NCBI RefSeq assembly: GCF_016462545.1
Contig: NZ_JAEMTA010000004.1
Location: 67,125 to 131,124 of the forward strand
Reading direction: 5' to 3'
Source: Mycolicibacterium sp.
GTDB lineage: Bacteria; Actinomycetota; Actinomycetes; Mycobacteriales; Mycobacteriaceae
DNA: 64,000 nt
Position 1 is the first letter of the stretch; each line of letters begins with the position of its first letter. The notes below the pieces were generated by a model that did no database searches, was not told the origin of the DNA, and saw nothing but the letters and a program-made list of their open reading frames with translations. This document shows, in pieces, positions 52,336-61,940 of the stretch. The position numbers and the translations under genes were made by a program.

Positions 52336-52803
52336 TCACCAGGCCCGCCGTGAGCACAGCGCACCCTTGGGCCCCTCGTCGGTGGCGATGACGACCCCTT
52401 CGACCGCTAGTTCGCAATGGAACTTCGGGGACGACGGCGAGAGTCCGCTCGTTGCCGTGACCATTGCCCACTGGTAGGGGTCGGCCAGCATCACGTCCAT
52501 CACCCATGGCGTGTCGGGACCGACGTCCGTCTCGATCTTCGGACTGAAGACGTAGGGATCGTGGCTGTACTCGGCGAAGTTCGGAGGATCGGTGTCGCGG
52601 TAGTAGATGTCGGCATAGAAGGGCTCGGCTGCGGTAACGGTGTACCGCACGTGGTACAGAGGTGGGCCCTCGGCCCGCGCAGTGCCCGTCGGGCACGAGA
52701 CGGCCACGATCATGAGTAACGCGGCTGATCCATTCCGCCACAACGTATTACTCGACATATTCGAGATCCGTTCAACTGAGGACTGCGCGAGGTTGCCGAA
52801 CAC
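52336..52803 (-). CDS. Secreted protein, MmpS-like fold possible
   Basis: 155 residues from GTG 52803 (AGGA six bases upstream); ATG 52758 would give 140. A hydrophobic stretch (GSAALLMIVAVSC) followed by TARAEGPP serves as signal peptide. The mature part (VRYTVTAAEPFYADIYYRDT, PWVMDVMLADPYQWAMV, FHCELAVEGVVIATDEG) recalls MmpS accessory proteins in strand order and a closing cysteine pair, but similarity is weak. Last gene of the minus-strand series 55971 to 52336. Confidence 0.6.
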   Translation of the reverse strand: MFGNLAQSSVERISNMSSNTLWRNGSAALLMIVAVSCPTGTARAEGPPLYHVRYTVTAAEPFYADIYYRDTDPPNFAEYSHDPYVFSPKIETDVGPDTPWVMDVMLADPYQWAMVTATSGLSPSSPKFHCELAVEGVVIATDEGPKGALCSRRAW

Positions 52804-52811
52804 GGCCGGTC

Positions 52812-53429
52812 CTAGATCGGGTTGAATTGAGAGACGAGCCAGGCGCCGTCGACCTTGGTCAAACTCACCAGCACGCTGCTGGCGGTGATCGACGGGTCCG
52901 GCCTTTCCGCACTCTGAGTGGTTTGGTTGACGAAGACCAGAACGACGGCAGAGTCCGAGCGAAGCTCTGACACGGCGGCCTGCGCCACGGCAGCGGTGGT
53001 CTTTACCTGCTTCTGCTTGGCAGCAGGTCCGACGATCTGCTCGGTGAACTTTCCGTAATAAGTCAGGAACTCACCGGTGAGCCGTGAGCGCGCATTGCTG
53101 AAGTCAGCGTCGAGGCTTTCGGGAGCGTAAGACAAGATGGCCGCGGTGCTGTCGGAAGCAGCGGAGATTGCGGCTTTCGCCGCGGAGTCGTTGGTCTCGC
53201 GGTCGGGCAGGTACTGGAAGTAGAACAGGCTGGCGGCCACCGCCGTGGAAGCAACGACGAGGATCGCCAGCGCGATCGTCAGCGGCCATGCGCCCCGTCG
53301 GCGGACTGCCTCGTCCCCTGCTGGCTGCGATGGTTCGACAGACGCGGCCGAAGTCGCTTCGGGTTCCTCGGCCGGGGTGGCCTCTCTAGTGGGGTCGGCT
53401 ACCACGGTCGGGCTTGAATCCTTGCTCAC
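52812..53429 (-). CDS. Mce-associated membrane protein (Mam)
   Basis: 205 residues, starting at GTG 53429 that overlaps the preceding stop (GTGA). Polar acidic N-terminus, membrane segment [19 protein letters not shown] (about 53-71), then a VirB8-like domain with [19 protein letters not shown] and [20 protein letters not shown]. Shares the length and order of Mce-associated proteins. Transcribed with the next Mam gene and the TetR. Confidence 0.85.
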   Translation of the reverse strand: MSKDSSPTVVADPTREATPAEEPEATSAASVEPSQPAGDEAVRRRGAWPLTIALAILVVASTAVAASLFYFQYLPDRETNDSAAKAAISAASDSTAAILSYAPESLDADFSNARSRLTGEFLTYYGKFTEQIVGPAAKQKQVKTTAAVAQAAVSELRSDSAVVLVFVNQTTQSAERPDPSITASSVLVSLTKVDGAWLVSQFNPI

Positions 53430-54232
53430 GGTACGAACTCCACCTTCGATAATTTCAGCTGATCGCCATCCCGGGTCACGGTGACGGCGAGCCGCCAGGC
53501 ACGCGGTTCCTGCTTGGCGCCAGCGGCATTGGTGACCTCGGAGGTCGCCCCGACCAGCACGTCGGCCGAGTCCGCTGCCATCGACTTGACGGCTACGGCG
53601 TTCACCGTGGTCACGGTGGTGACCTGCGACTGCTGAACGGTCGCCGTGTAATCGGCTGCCTGCTTGACGAAGTCGTCCTTGAACGACCCGGTGGAGTTGT
53701 CGATGACCCGTTGAACGTCGTCCTTGGCATGCGCGAAGTCCATCGACATCAACGTCACTATGCCTTGCCGTGCTGCGGCTGCGAACTCCGCGGCGCGCTG
53801 CTGTTCAGCACCGGCTTCGCGATGTTGCCAGAGGATGAACCCACTGGCACCCACCATCGCGCACGCGACGAGCACTGCGGCGGCAGTCGCGACGACGCGT
53901 GGCCGAGGCCGGCGCCATCGGAGTCTCCTGGGTCCTGTAGCGATGGGCTCGCGTGCTGACTCGTCTTTGCCAGGCAGATCCTCCCGGGTGGCCTCCTCCG
54001 ACGCGTCCGCGGAAGGCTGGTCGAAATCCCCCTCGGCATCGACCTGCTCCGGCGAATCGGTCTCGGCGTCTCGTCGCAGTTTCAGCGCGCGTGCCCGGGC
54101 TCGCGCGGCTGTCGCAAGCGCCTCGGCTACCGCCGCGTCGGCCTCCGCCTCGTCGGCTTCAGCGAGTGCCAACGCGTGTGCGGTCTCGCGTTCATCGACG
54201 GCGTGGCCGGGGCGCGAGGGATCGGGGCTCAA
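53426..54232 (-). CDS. Mce-associated membrane protein (Mam)
   Basis: 268 residues from TTG 54232, which overlaps the TetR stop (TTGA); no better start was found in the longer frame. A charged Ala/Glu coiled-coil-like N-terminus ([20 protein letters not shown]), one membrane segment ([20 protein letters not shown]), then a Mam domain [20 protein letters not shown], closely matching the protein at 50963 (shared DDVQRVI block). Part of the TetR-Mam-Mam operon. Confidence 0.82.
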   Translation of the reverse strand: MSPDPSRPGHAVDERETAHALALAEADEAEADAAVAEALATAARARARALKLRRDAETDSPEQVDAEGDFDQPSADASEEATREDLPGKDESAREPIATGPRRLRWRRPRPRVVATAAAVLVACAMVGASGFILWQHREAGAEQQRAAEFAAAARQGIVTLMSMDFAHAKDDVQRVIDNSTGSFKDDFVKQAADYTATVQQSQVTTVTTVNAVAVKSMAADSADVLVGATSEVTNAAGAKQEPRAWRLAVTVTRDGDQLKLSKVEFVP

Positions 54233-54795
54233 CTGTTCGGCCCCGATGGCTTGATTCCCACCGCGTGGCGAAGCTGAGCGAGGAATTCGTCGGCGTCGTC
54301 GCTGCGCACGATGTACTGCGACACCGCGACACGAACCGCCGTTGCTGCCTTGACAGCTGCATTGGGTCCGGCGATGAGGCGCTCCAGTCCTGCCCGCATG
54401 AGGGGAATTCCTTCGGCCAACTGGGCGATGGCTGCCTCGGGCTCGACGTCCACGAGGCGCGCACCAGAGTACGACTGTTGGTAAGCGACGATGAAACGCA
54501 AAGCGGCATCCAGCTTTTCGGCGCGGTGCAATCCCGAGGTGGCACGAGCAAGGCCGGTGTCGAACATCTCCCGCTCGTAGACACCGAAGGCGACGAGTAG
54601 CTCCTCCTTCGATGCGAACCACCGGTAGAGCGTGGGTCGGGACACCGCCGCCTGCTGCGCGACTTCGGAGAGGCTCAACTTGGTGTGGCCGCTGCGTTCG
54701 AGCGCCTCGGCGGTGGCGGCAAGGATTCGAGTGCGTGTCGGTATGTCGTCGAGGCCCACGCCTCCATCTTCGATGTCACCAACTGGTTCATTCAT
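54229..54795 (-). CDS. TetR-family regulator (paralogue of the one at 63071)
   Basis: 188 residues from ATG 54795. HTH region [20 protein letters not shown] with [20 protein letters not shown]. The ligand domain ([53 protein letters not shown]) aligns along nearly its full length with the TetR at 63071-63667 ([32 protein letters not shown]), so they are close paralogues. Lies in the minus-strand operon from the kinase-like gene at 55971, which has a dyad operator upstream. Candidate regulator of the CTTTACA-N14 regulon. Confidence 0.9.
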   Translation of the reverse strand: MNEPVGDIEDGGVGLDDIPTRTRILAATAEALERSGHTKLSLSEVAQQAAVSRPTLYRWFASKEELLVAFGVYEREMFDTGLARATSGLHRAEKLDAALRFIVAYQQSYSGARLVDVEPEAAIAQLAEGIPLMRAGLERLIAGPNAAVKAATAVRVAVSQYIVRSDDADEFLAQLRHAVGIKPSGPNS

Positions 54796-54801
54796 CGTTG
54801 G

Positions 54802-55971
54802 TCACAGCGATCTCTGGAGTTGCGCCACCGTGTCGAGATCTCCTAGCGCAGCGACACCGCGCCTCAGGCCCTCCATGGCGATGCCCCCCTCTTGCATGCC
54901 GCCCATACCAGCGGTGATGAGCGGTGCTACGTAAGCGTAAAGGGCAGCTTGCCGGTACCGGTTCCAAAGGTCGTCGCGGTCGATTTCGGGACCGCCGCCA
55001 GCCGCCAGCGCACGGCGGTAGACATCGAGGAGTTCGCGTTCGCCGGCCTGCCGGTCAGCGGTCGTGAGGCTGGTGATCAGCGTGTAAGCCAATTCGCGGG
55101 AAGGGTGCCCGCGTCGAACCGCCTGCCAGTCGAGCAGTCCGGCCTCGCCGTTGCGGAAGTACACGTTTCCCGGGTGCGCGTCGCCGTGCATGACCGTGTT
55201 GGGTGCGGCATCGATGAGCGTGGCGACGGCCCGGTAGTTGTCGATGATGAAACGACCGTCCTCGATCGGGATGTCGGTCTTGCCGACGAGCTTGCGCGCC
55301 GAGGTGTTCAACAACGGCCCGGTAAGCATCGACGTGCTGTCACCCGACGGCGAGTACAGCCACCCGAGTGGGCCCACGCCGGTCTTGCTCGGTAGTCGCC
55401 CCCAGAAGGTGGCGTGAACATGGGCGAGGAGTTCGACGATGAGGCTCGCCTGGTCCTGGTTCAGCGGGTGCAGTGTGTCGGGGAAGATGCACTGCTCGAC
55501 TGCCAGGTCCTCGAGAACGATGAGGTAGCGGCCAGTCAACGAATCGAAGGCGGTGCCGTAAGCCTTTGGCACGCCGCGCAACTGGGATGACAATTCGCCA
55601 TAGAAACGTACCTCGGTGTCGCCGAGTCGGCCCAGTTCGCCCATCAGCCGGGTGGCCGCCGTCTCCGCCGGCATCTTCACGAAGACAGAATTGGGCACAT
55701 CGACGCCGGTGAGGGCGAGCCGTGCCCGCGAGGAGGTTCCGGCGTCGCCCCCGATCACGGACACCGACGTCACGGTGCGGCCCATGACGGTCGAGAGATA
55801 CGCGGCATCGAGTTCCTCGATGCGCTGCGGAACCGACCGTGCTCGACCGATCACGGCGTCTGCCGCCACACGTCGGAATCCGCGGCCGAGGTGAGCGCCA
55901 AGGCTCAGCACTGGCGCGATGCCGCGCGCCTTCTGCGCGGCTGCGGTTGAAACGTCCGATAGCTTCGTCAC
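54802..55971 (-). CDS. Phosphotransferase (aminoglycoside-kinase-like fold)
   Basis: 389 residues from GTG 55971 with AGGAGG about 10 bases upstream. Kinase-like motifs NTVMHGDAHPGNVYF (catalytic Asp and Asn) and LLDWQAV (metal-binding Asp). Belongs to the APH/EcKinase-like phosphotransferase group common in mycobacterial catabolic and Mce loci. No likely antibiotic-resistance role from context; it probably phosphorylates a small pathway molecule (inference). First gene of the operon with TetR and two Mam genes. Confidence 0.85.
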   Translation of the reverse strand: MTKLSDVSTAAAQKARGIAPVLSLGAHLGRGFRRVAADAVIGRARSVPQRIEELDAAYLSTVMGRTVTSVSVIGGDAGTSSRARLALTGVDVPNSVFVKMPAETAATRLMGELGRLGDTEVRFYGELSSQLRGVPKAYGTAFDSLTGRYLIVLEDLAVEQCIFPDTLHPLNQDQASLIVELLAHVHATFWGRLPSKTGVGPLGWLYSPSGDSTSMLTGPLLNTSARKLVGKTDIPIEDGRFIIDNYRAVATLIDAAPNTVMHGDAHPGNVYFRNGEAGLLDWQAVRRGHPSRELAYTLITSLTTADRQAGERELLDVYRRALAAGGGPEIDRDDLWNRYRQAALYAYVAPLITAGMGGMQEGGIAMEGLRRGVAALGDLDTVAQLQRSL

Positions 55972-56008
55972 CGCTGAATGGCCTCCTCGTTCGGCACGTA
56001 CGTGGTCA

Positions 56009-56036
56009 GTTTACAAAATGTTCAGGATGTGTAATG
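56009..56036. promoter_or_regulatory. Dyad operator, site 7 (before kinase-TetR-Mam operon)
   Basis: GTTTACA (56009-56015), 14 bases, TGTAATG (56030-56036); one mismatch in each half-site. 38 bases upstream of GTG 55971. Weak copy, but the spacing is exact. Confidence 0.5.
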
Positions 56037-56087
56037 CACTTTGGCGAAACTGGTGGGCGATCGCGAAGGCCGCCGACCCTCTCGGCC

Positions 56088-57524
56088 CTATACGGGAACG
56101 GTGATGGTCTTCGGCTCCAGGTAGGCCGCCAGACCCTCTGGGCCCATCTCGCGACCGATGCCGGAGTCCTTGACGCCTCCGAAGGGCACCGCGGGGTCCA
56201 GCGACATGGCATTCACCGAATAGGTGCCCGTGCGGATGCGACGTCCGATCCCCACACCCTTGTCCACATCGGTCGTCCACACCGTCCCGTGTAGACCGAA
56301 CGCCGAGTCGTTCGCGATGGAGATGGCCTCTTCTTCGTCGGAGTAGGGAATGAACGCGACGACCGGGCCGAAGATCTCCTCCTGCGCAATCCGCATGTCG
56401 CTCTTGACGTCTCGGAAAACCGTGGGCTCCACGAACCAGCCTCGATCGAGATGCGCCGGCCTCCCGCCGCCTGCCACCGGCACCGCCCCCTCCTGCTTGC
56501 CGATCTCGATGTAGCCGAGCACGCGTTCGCGCTGCCGCGCAGAGATCAGCGGGCCGATGAAAGCACCCTCGTCGAACGCGCCGCCAACGGGCAGGCTGGC
56601 GGCCACGCCGGCGTAGATCGCGACGGCCTCGTCGTAGCGGTCGCGCGATACCAGGATGCGCGACTGCGCCGTGCAGAACTGTCCAGTCAACGACATGCTC
56701 ACGCCGATCAACTGCGGCATCGTCGCACCCAGGTCGGCGTCGTCGAGCACGATGGCGGCCGACTTGCCGCCCAACTCGAGCGTCATCCGCTTCAGTTGCG
56801 CCCCGGCGAGACCAGCGATGCGCTTGCCGACCGCGGTGCTGCCGGTGAACGCGACCTTGTCGATCCCCGGGTGGGTGACCAACCGCTCGCTCGCCTCCGG
56901 GCCCGCGCAGATGACGTTCAACACACCGGGGGGAACGCCGACCGCATCCGCTGCCTCGGCCAACAGATTGGCATTGAGAGGTGTCTCGGGCGCGGACTTC
57001 ACCACCACCGTGCACCCGGCTGCCATGGCCGGCGCCACCTTCAGCATGGCCAGGTAGAACGGCACGTTCCAGGGGAGTATTGCTGCCACGGTGCCCACGG
57101 GTTCGAGGCGGACGATGGCAGGGGAGTAGACGCCTTCGCGTCGGGACCCCGGTTCGAATGTCCTTGCCAGGTCGGCGTAGTACCGCAGGACGTGCAATCC
57201 GTTGTCGACCTGGGCCGGCCGCGCCATCATCAACGGCGTGCCGTTCTCGGTGGCGATGACTCGGGCGAGTTCATCCGCCCGCGCGGTCAGTTCTGCCAGC
57301 AGTGCTTCCATGACGTCGGCGCGTTCTGCCGGAGTGAGCCGGGGCCACGGGCCGTGGTCGAACGCCGAACGAGCTGCGTCGACGGCTGCGTCGACGTCGG
57401 CGAGACTCGCATCGGGCACGCGCGCAACGGCTTCCTCCGTGCTCGGCGAGACGACGACGATGGTGCGGTCGGACGACGACGCAATCCACTTGCCGCCCAG
57501 GTAGATCTGATCGGTGGTCTGCAT
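56088..57524 (-). CDS. Aldehyde dehydrogenase
   Basis: 478 residues from ATG 57524 (AAGGAG six bases upstream); longer frame to 57659 overlaps the operator. NAD(P)+-dependent ALDH: FTGSTAVGKRI, catalytic base E250 in TLELGGKSAA, nucleophile C284 in GQFCTAQ, EIFGPVV near the C-terminus. Oxidises an aldehyde to an acid. Divergent from CYP142-like P450 with a dyad operator between; a P450 hydroxylating a side-chain terminus and an aldehyde dehydrogenase would act in sequence. Confidence 0.95.
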   Translation of the reverse strand: MQTTDQIYLGGKWIASSSDRTIVVVSPSTEEAVARVPDASLADVDAAVDAARSAFDHGPWPRLTPAERADVMEALLAELTARADELARVIATENGTPLMMARPAQVDNGLHVLRYYADLARTFEPGSRREGVYSPAIVRLEPVGTVAAILPWNVPFYLAMLKVAPAMAAGCTVVVKSAPETPLNANLLAEAADAVGVPPGVLNVICAGPEASERLVTHPGIDKVAFTGSTAVGKRIAGLAGAQLKRMTLELGGKSAAIVLDDADLGATMPQLIGVSMSLTGQFCTAQSRILVSRDRYDEAVAIYAGVAASLPVGGAFDEGAFIGPLISARQRERVLGYIEIGKQEGAVPVAGGGRPAHLDRGWFVEPTVFRDVKSDMRIAQEEIFGPVVAFIPYSDEEEAISIANDSAFGLHGTVWTTDVDKGVGIGRRIRTGTYSVNAMSLDPAVPFGGVKDSGIGREMGPEGLAAYLEPKTITVPV

Positions 57525-57632
57525 TCGACACTCCTTGGTAGTCCGTCGTTGGGTCGTTCGATCAAATTGGCTGACTCCCGACGCGTTCGGAGCGGGTCGG
57601 GCTCCAGCGTCGTCGGGAGTGTTCCTCGCTAG

Positions 57633-57660
57633 CTTTACAGATCGCGACGAAAGTGTCACG
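57633..57660. promoter_or_regulatory. Dyad operator, site 8 (divergent ALDH / CYP142-like)
   Basis: CTTTACA (57633-57639), 14 bases, TGTCACG (57654-57660). Full consensus. Lies between the aldehyde dehydrogenase start (57524) and the P450 start (57809). Confidence 0.7.
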
Positions 57661-57808
57661 CTAGGCTTGTGAGTCGCGTCATACGATCATCGGCCCGGTT
57701 ACCCGTCCCACATCGCGGGGCCGACGGCAGCCGCCTCACCAAGACAACCCCCTCAAGGCGCGCGATGACTGTTCCCACCGCACCGCCCACCTGCGAAAGG
57801 CGTGACGG

Positions 57809-59023
57809 ATGACCACTGACGTTCACCTGACGACCCGGCCCGACATCGACCTCGCCGACGGCCACTTCTACGCAGGCGATTCGCGCGCAGCCTATGCCTG
57901 GATGCGAGCCAATGAACCGATCTTCCGCGACCGCGACGGCCTTGCGGGCGCGGCCACTTACCGCGCCGTGATCGAAGCCGAACGCAACCCGGGACTCTTC
58001 TCCAACGCAGGCGGCATTCGTCCGGACTACGTGCCGCCCGTGCCGATGATGATCGACCAGGACGACCCGGCTCATCTGCGTCGCCGCAAGCTGGTGAACG
58101 CAGGTTTCACCCGGAAGCGCGTCACCAACCTCGGCCATTCCATCGCAACCCTGTGCGACGACCTGATCGACGCGGTGTGCGAACGGGGCGAATGCGACTT
58201 CGTCTGGGACCTGGCTGCGCCGCTGCCGATGGCCGTCATCGGCGACATGCTCGGAGTGCGTCCGGATCAGCGCGAGATGTTTCTGAAATGGTCCGACGAC
58301 CTCGTCACCAGCCTCAGCTCCAGAATGGCCGAGCAGGACCTCGAGGTGACGTTGAATGCCTACGTCGCGTTCACCGAGTACACCCAGGACCTCATTGGCC
58401 AACGCCGTAGGGAACCGACCGAAGACTTGATCAGCGTGCTGGTGCACGGAGTCATGGACGGTGAGCGGCTGACCGATGACGAGATCGTTCAGGACGCGTT
58501 GCTGATTCTCGTGGGGGGCGACGAGACATCCCGGCACACGCTCAGTGGTGGTACCGCGCAGCTCCTCGGCCATCCCGACCAACACGACGCCTTGCGCTGC
58601 GACCCCGACGGCCTCATCGCGAGCGCCGTCGAGGAGATGCTGCGTTGGACCTCGCCCGTGAAGAACATGTGCCGAACGCTGACTGCGGACACCGACTTTC
58701 ATGGCACCGCCCTCAAGGAGGGCGAGAAGATCATGTTGCTGTTCGAGTCGGCGAACTTCGACGAGCAACAGTTCGACGAGCCGGAGAAGTTCGACATCAC
58801 GCGTCATCCGAACAACCACGTCGCCTTCGGCTTCGGCACCCACTTCTGTCTCGGAAATCAGTTGGCTCGGTTGGAGTTGTCGCTGATGACGAAACGGCTG
58901 CTGGAGCGGTTGCCGGATCTTCGCCTGGCCTCCGGGGACCCGCTGCCCCTGCGCCCGGCGAACTTCGTCAGCGGCTTGGAGAAGATGCCGGTGGTCTTCA
59001 CTCCCAGCAAGCCCCTGCGGTAG
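57809..59023 (+). CDS. cyp142: CYP142-family cytochrome P450 (sterol C26/27 hydroxylase type)
   Basis: 404 residues. Long stretches match M. tuberculosis CYP142A1 (Rv3518c) as I recall it: LADGHFYAGDSRAAYAWMRA, KLVNAGFTRKRV, LAAPLPMAVIGDMLGVR, EEMLRWTSPVKNMCRTLTAD and FGFGTHFCLGNQLARLELSL (heme cysteine about C347). I-helix GGDETSRHTL with Glu/Thr as in CYP142. CYP142 oxidises the sterol side-chain terminus (cholest-4-en-3-one 27-hydroxylation to the acid). Start at 57809 has GAAAGG nearby. Plus-strand operon with two SDRs. Shares operator 8 with the ALDH. Confidence 0.9.
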   Translation: MTTDVHLTTRPDIDLADGHFYAGDSRAAYAWMRANEPIFRDRDGLAGAATYRAVIEAERNPGLFSNAGGIRPDYVPPVPMMIDQDDPAHLRRRKLVNAGFTRKRVTNLGHSIATLCDDLIDAVCERGECDFVWDLAAPLPMAVIGDMLGVRPDQREMFLKWSDDLVTSLSSRMAEQDLEVTLNAYVAFTEYTQDLIGQRRREPTEDLISVLVHGVMDGERLTDDEIVQDALLILVGGDETSRHTLSGGTAQLLGHPDQHDALRCDPDGLIASAVEEMLRWTSPVKNMCRTLTADTDFHGTALKEGEKIMLLFESANFDEQQFDEPEKFDITRHPNNHVAFGFGTHFCLGNQLARLELSLMTKRLLERLPDLRLASGDPLPLRPANFVSGLEKMPVVFTPSKPLR

Positions 59024-59061
59024 ACCGCAGACCGTTTCGCATGAATATCGAAGGAGCCTCA

Positions 59062-59895
59062 GTGGATTTGTCCTTAGGTGGCCGAACGTATTTGGTCACC
59101 GGTGGTGGAAGCGGCATAGGCAGGGGCGTGGCGACCACGCTCGTCGAGGCGGGAGCCAACGTGCTCATCGTCGGCCGTGACGCCGAGAGGTTGACGGCCG
59201 CGGTCAGCGAGATCGACGCTGCCGTGGGCAGCGGGGCCGTCAAACACGTCAGCGCCGACGTCACCAACGAGGAGCAGGTCGTCGAAGCCGTCGAGGTCGC
59301 GACGGCTTGGACGGGTCGGCTGGACGGGGTGGTGCACTGCGCAGGCGGTACCGAAACGCTCGGGCCGATCACCCAGGTCGATTCGCATGGGTGGCGCCGC
59401 ACCGTCGATCTGAACGTGAACGGCACCATGTACGTCCTCAAGCATGCGGCGCGCAACATGGTCCGGGCCGGCGGCGGTTCCTTCGTCGGCGTCTCGTCGA
59501 TTGCGGCATCCAACACGCACCGCTGGTTCGGTGCGTACGGTCCGAGCAAGGCTGCGCTGGACCATCTTCTGATGCTGGCGGCAGACGAACTGGGCGCATC
59601 GTCGGTGCGGGTCAACGGAATTCGGCCTGGCTTGACTCGGACCGAAATGGTCGCGCCCGTTCTGACCCTCGAGCCGCTGGCCGAGGACTATCGGATCAAT
59701 ACTCCGCTGCCACGGGTCGGCGAGGTTTCCGACATCGCCAATCTGGCGCTGTTCCTCCTCAGCGATGCCGCCAGCTGGATCACCGGCCAGATCATCAACG
59801 TAGACGGCGGGCAAGCGCTGCGCCGGGGCCCCGACTACTCGTCGCTGGTCGGGCCAATGTTCGGCGAGGACGCCCTCCGCGGCGTCGTCGATTGA
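59062..59895 (+). CDS. SDR family oxidoreductase
   Basis: 277 residues from GTG 59062 (AAGGAG five bases upstream; ATG 59041 has no ribosome site). Cofactor motif TGGGSGIG at 13-20, catalytic S145/S146, Y159, K163 in FGAYGPSKAAL. C-terminal GQIINVDGGQALRRG as in most classical SDRs. NAD(P)-dependent oxidation of an alcohol. 38 bases after the P450 gene; probably the same transcript. Confidence 0.9.
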   Translation: MDLSLGGRTYLVTGGGSGIGRGVATTLVEAGANVLIVGRDAERLTAAVSEIDAAVGSGAVKHVSADVTNEEQVVEAVEVATAWTGRLDGVVHCAGGTETLGPITQVDSHGWRRTVDLNVNGTMYVLKHAARNMVRAGGGSFVGVSSIAASNTHRWFGAYGPSKAALDHLLMLAADELGASSVRVNGIRPGLTRTEMVAPVLTLEPLAEDYRINTPLPRVGEVSDIANLALFLLSDAASWITGQIINVDGGQALRRGPDYSSLVGPMFGEDALRGVVD

Positions 59896-59921
59896 CCAAC
59901 TCAACGAAGGAGCTCCATCAC

Positions 59922-60776
59922 ATGAACCGCCTCAGTGGCAAGGTCGTCCTCATCACCGGTGCGGCTCGCGGCCAGGGCCGCAGCCACGCCGTACATCTCG
60001 CCGATGAAGGCGCCGACATCATCGCGCTCGACATCTGCGCCGACATCGAGTCCAACGAGTACCCGCTCGCAACCGAGGCCGACCTCCAGGAGACCACGGA
60101 GTTGGTCGAGAAGGCCGGACGCCGCGTCATCTCGGCTCAAGTAGACGTTCGCGACCGCGTCCTACTCAAGAAGACCGTCGATGATGCAGTTGCCGAGCTG
60201 GGTGGACTCGACGTCATCGTGGCCAACGCGGCGATCTGTCCGCTGGGCCATCACGTTCCCGCACAAGGCTTCATCGATGCATTCGACGTCGACTTCGTCG
60301 GTGTCGTCAACACCGTCCACGTCGGCCTTCCCTACCTCAAGGCCGGGGGCTCGGTCATCGTCACGGGGTCGATCGCCGGTCTCCTACCGCAGACCGGCAT
60401 CAACGGCCAAGGCCTGCAGGGTCCCGGCGGGGCCGGGTACGGTCTGGCCAAGACGATGGTGAAGGAGTACACCAAGTCGCTGGCTCTTGCGATGGGCCCA
60501 CAAAGCATCAGGGTCAACGCAATTCACCCGACCAACGTCGACACCGACATGCTGCACAACGAGCCGATGTACCGCACGTTCCGGCCCGACCTGCCCAACC
60601 CGACCCGCGAAGAAGCAGAGCTGACCTTCCCATTCCTCCAGGCCATGCCAGTTCCCTACGTCGATCCTGCGGACATCTCCCACGCGGTCGTGTACCTGGC
60701 GTCCGACGAATCCCGTTACGTGACCGGACAGCAACTGTTCGTGGACGCCGGCGCCGGCCTCAAGATGGGTCTTTAG
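59922..60776 (+). CDS. Mycofactocin-coupled SDR oxidoreductase
   Basis: 284 residues from ATG 59922 (GAAGGAG nine bases upstream). Motif TGAARGQGRSHAVHLADEGA with insert DICADIESNEYPLATEADLQ typical of TIGR03971 mycofactocin-dependent SDRs, which hold a tightly bound NAD recycled by mycofactocin. Catalytic Y173-x3-K177 (YGLAK). Oxidises an alcohol, perhaps a sterol-like secondary hydroxyl. Same operon as the P450 and SDR upstream and next gene. Confidence 0.92.
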   Translation: MNRLSGKVVLITGAARGQGRSHAVHLADEGADIIALDICADIESNEYPLATEADLQETTELVEKAGRRVISAQVDVRDRVLLKKTVDDAVAELGGLDVIVANAAICPLGHHVPAQGFIDAFDVDFVGVVNTVHVGLPYLKAGGSVIVTGSIAGLLPQTGINGQGLQGPGGAGYGLAKTMVKEYTKSLALAMGPQSIRVNAIHPTNVDTDMLHNEPMYRTFRPDLPNPTREEAELTFPFLQAMPVPYVDPADISHAVVYLASDESRYVTGQQLFVDAGAGLKMGL

Positions 60777-60779
60777 ACC

Positions 60780-61913
60780 GTGGGTTATTCCGCCGCGGAC
60801 GAGTCTTTCACCCATCAGCTGCCCAGGCCCTTCGACGAGGTCCACGACGACGAGGCGTCGTGGTCGGATCGCTGCTACTTCTTCGCAGGGTCACCCGACG
60901 GCACGATGTTGTTGGCCACCGGCTACGGGAACAACCCAAACACGAAGAGCGGCTTGGGTTACGTCAAGGTCAGCCTCGCCGATGGCCGGCACTGGGAACT
61001 GATGGCCGGTAGGCCGGTGAACAGTTCGGATCGAGCCGACCTCAGCGCGGGTCCGATGCGCTGGACCTGTGTCGAGCCGCTCAAGCGGTGGAAACTAGAG
61101 GTGGCGCCCAACGACTCCGGCATCTCCTGGGAGCTGTACTACGAGCCCAGCGCACCAATGTGGGAACTTCTGCCTCTGAAAGTCAAGGGCAAGGGCGACA
61201 AGCTCATCGCCGACATGTACCACATCAAGGAACCCGGGACGTGGTCCGGTTGGGTCGAGATCGACGGGGAACGCATCTCGGTCGACGGGTTCCACGGCGG
61301 GCGTGACCGGACCTTCGGGTCACGCGTCTCCGACGAGATCGACTTTTGGCTCTGGCTCGACGCAGGCTTCGACGACAAGGCAATCGAGGCGTGGGTGTTC
61401 GAATCATCCGACGGCACGGTCACGTACGTCGACGGCGGCATCACCCACACCGACGGGACGCTATCGAAACGCTTCGTCAAATTCGAGCATGACGTGGAAT
61501 TCGACGGCGAACTCAAACGACCCGTCCGCGCGACGTTGGTCTTCACCGACGAGGACGGCGCGACTTACCGGGTCACCGCGGACTCGCCTCACGAGAACGT
61601 CCAGGCGTACTACGGTCTCCCGCTTGCCAAGTGCAACTTCGAGGACCTGGGCGCAGGCGCCTACTTCATCCACTACGCATGGGACAGCAACGATCCCGAC
61701 GAGCTTGCCGAGACCGAGGGCAAGTCGATGGCGCTCGACCAGCTCATGCGCTTCGACTTCGACGGCGAGACCGGCTGGGGCATCCTCGAGCTGTTGATGG
61801 GTGGCGACGGCTATCCCCGATACGGCAACTGGCAGCCGATGGACATGTCGGCGTTCAAGCAAGACACCTCGCCCGCGGAGCGACTGCCCGCAGACCACAC
61901 GGGCAATCAGTGA
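60780..61913 (+). CDS. AttH/CrtC-like beta-barrel protein
   Basis: 377 residues from GTG 60780, three bases after the SDR stop. Multiple beta-strands with WELYYEPSAPMWELLPLKVK, DMYHIKEPGTWSGWVEIDGE and GFHGGRDRTFGSRVSDEIDF are those of the AttH/carotenoid 1,2-hydratase-like two-domain lipocalin-type fold found near mycobacterial catabolic genes (DUF7064/7065 type). Members are mostly of unknown function; related ones hydrate or bind large hydrophobic molecules. Same operon. Confidence 0.75.
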   Translation: MGYSAADESFTHQLPRPFDEVHDDEASWSDRCYFFAGSPDGTMLLATGYGNNPNTKSGLGYVKVSLADGRHWELMAGRPVNSSDRADLSAGPMRWTCVEPLKRWKLEVAPNDSGISWELYYEPSAPMWELLPLKVKGKGDKLIADMYHIKEPGTWSGWVEIDGERISVDGFHGGRDRTFGSRVSDEIDFWLWLDAGFDDKAIEAWVFESSDGTVTYVDGGITHTDGTLSKRFVKFEHDVEFDGELKRPVRATLVFTDEDGATYRVTADSPHENVQAYYGLPLAKCNFEDLGAGAYFIHYAWDSNDPDELAETEGKSMALDQLMRFDFDGETGWGILELLMGGDGYPRYGNWQPMDMSAFKQDTSPAERLPADHTGNQ

Positions 61914-61940
61914 AACAGTTGATGGCGGAGGGAAGTTCAC

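Noticed and set aside
56011..57015. Long minus-strand frame within the aldehyde dehydrogenase in another frame
   Set aside because: Arg/Gly-rich shadow; the ALDH frame has catalytic motifs throughout.
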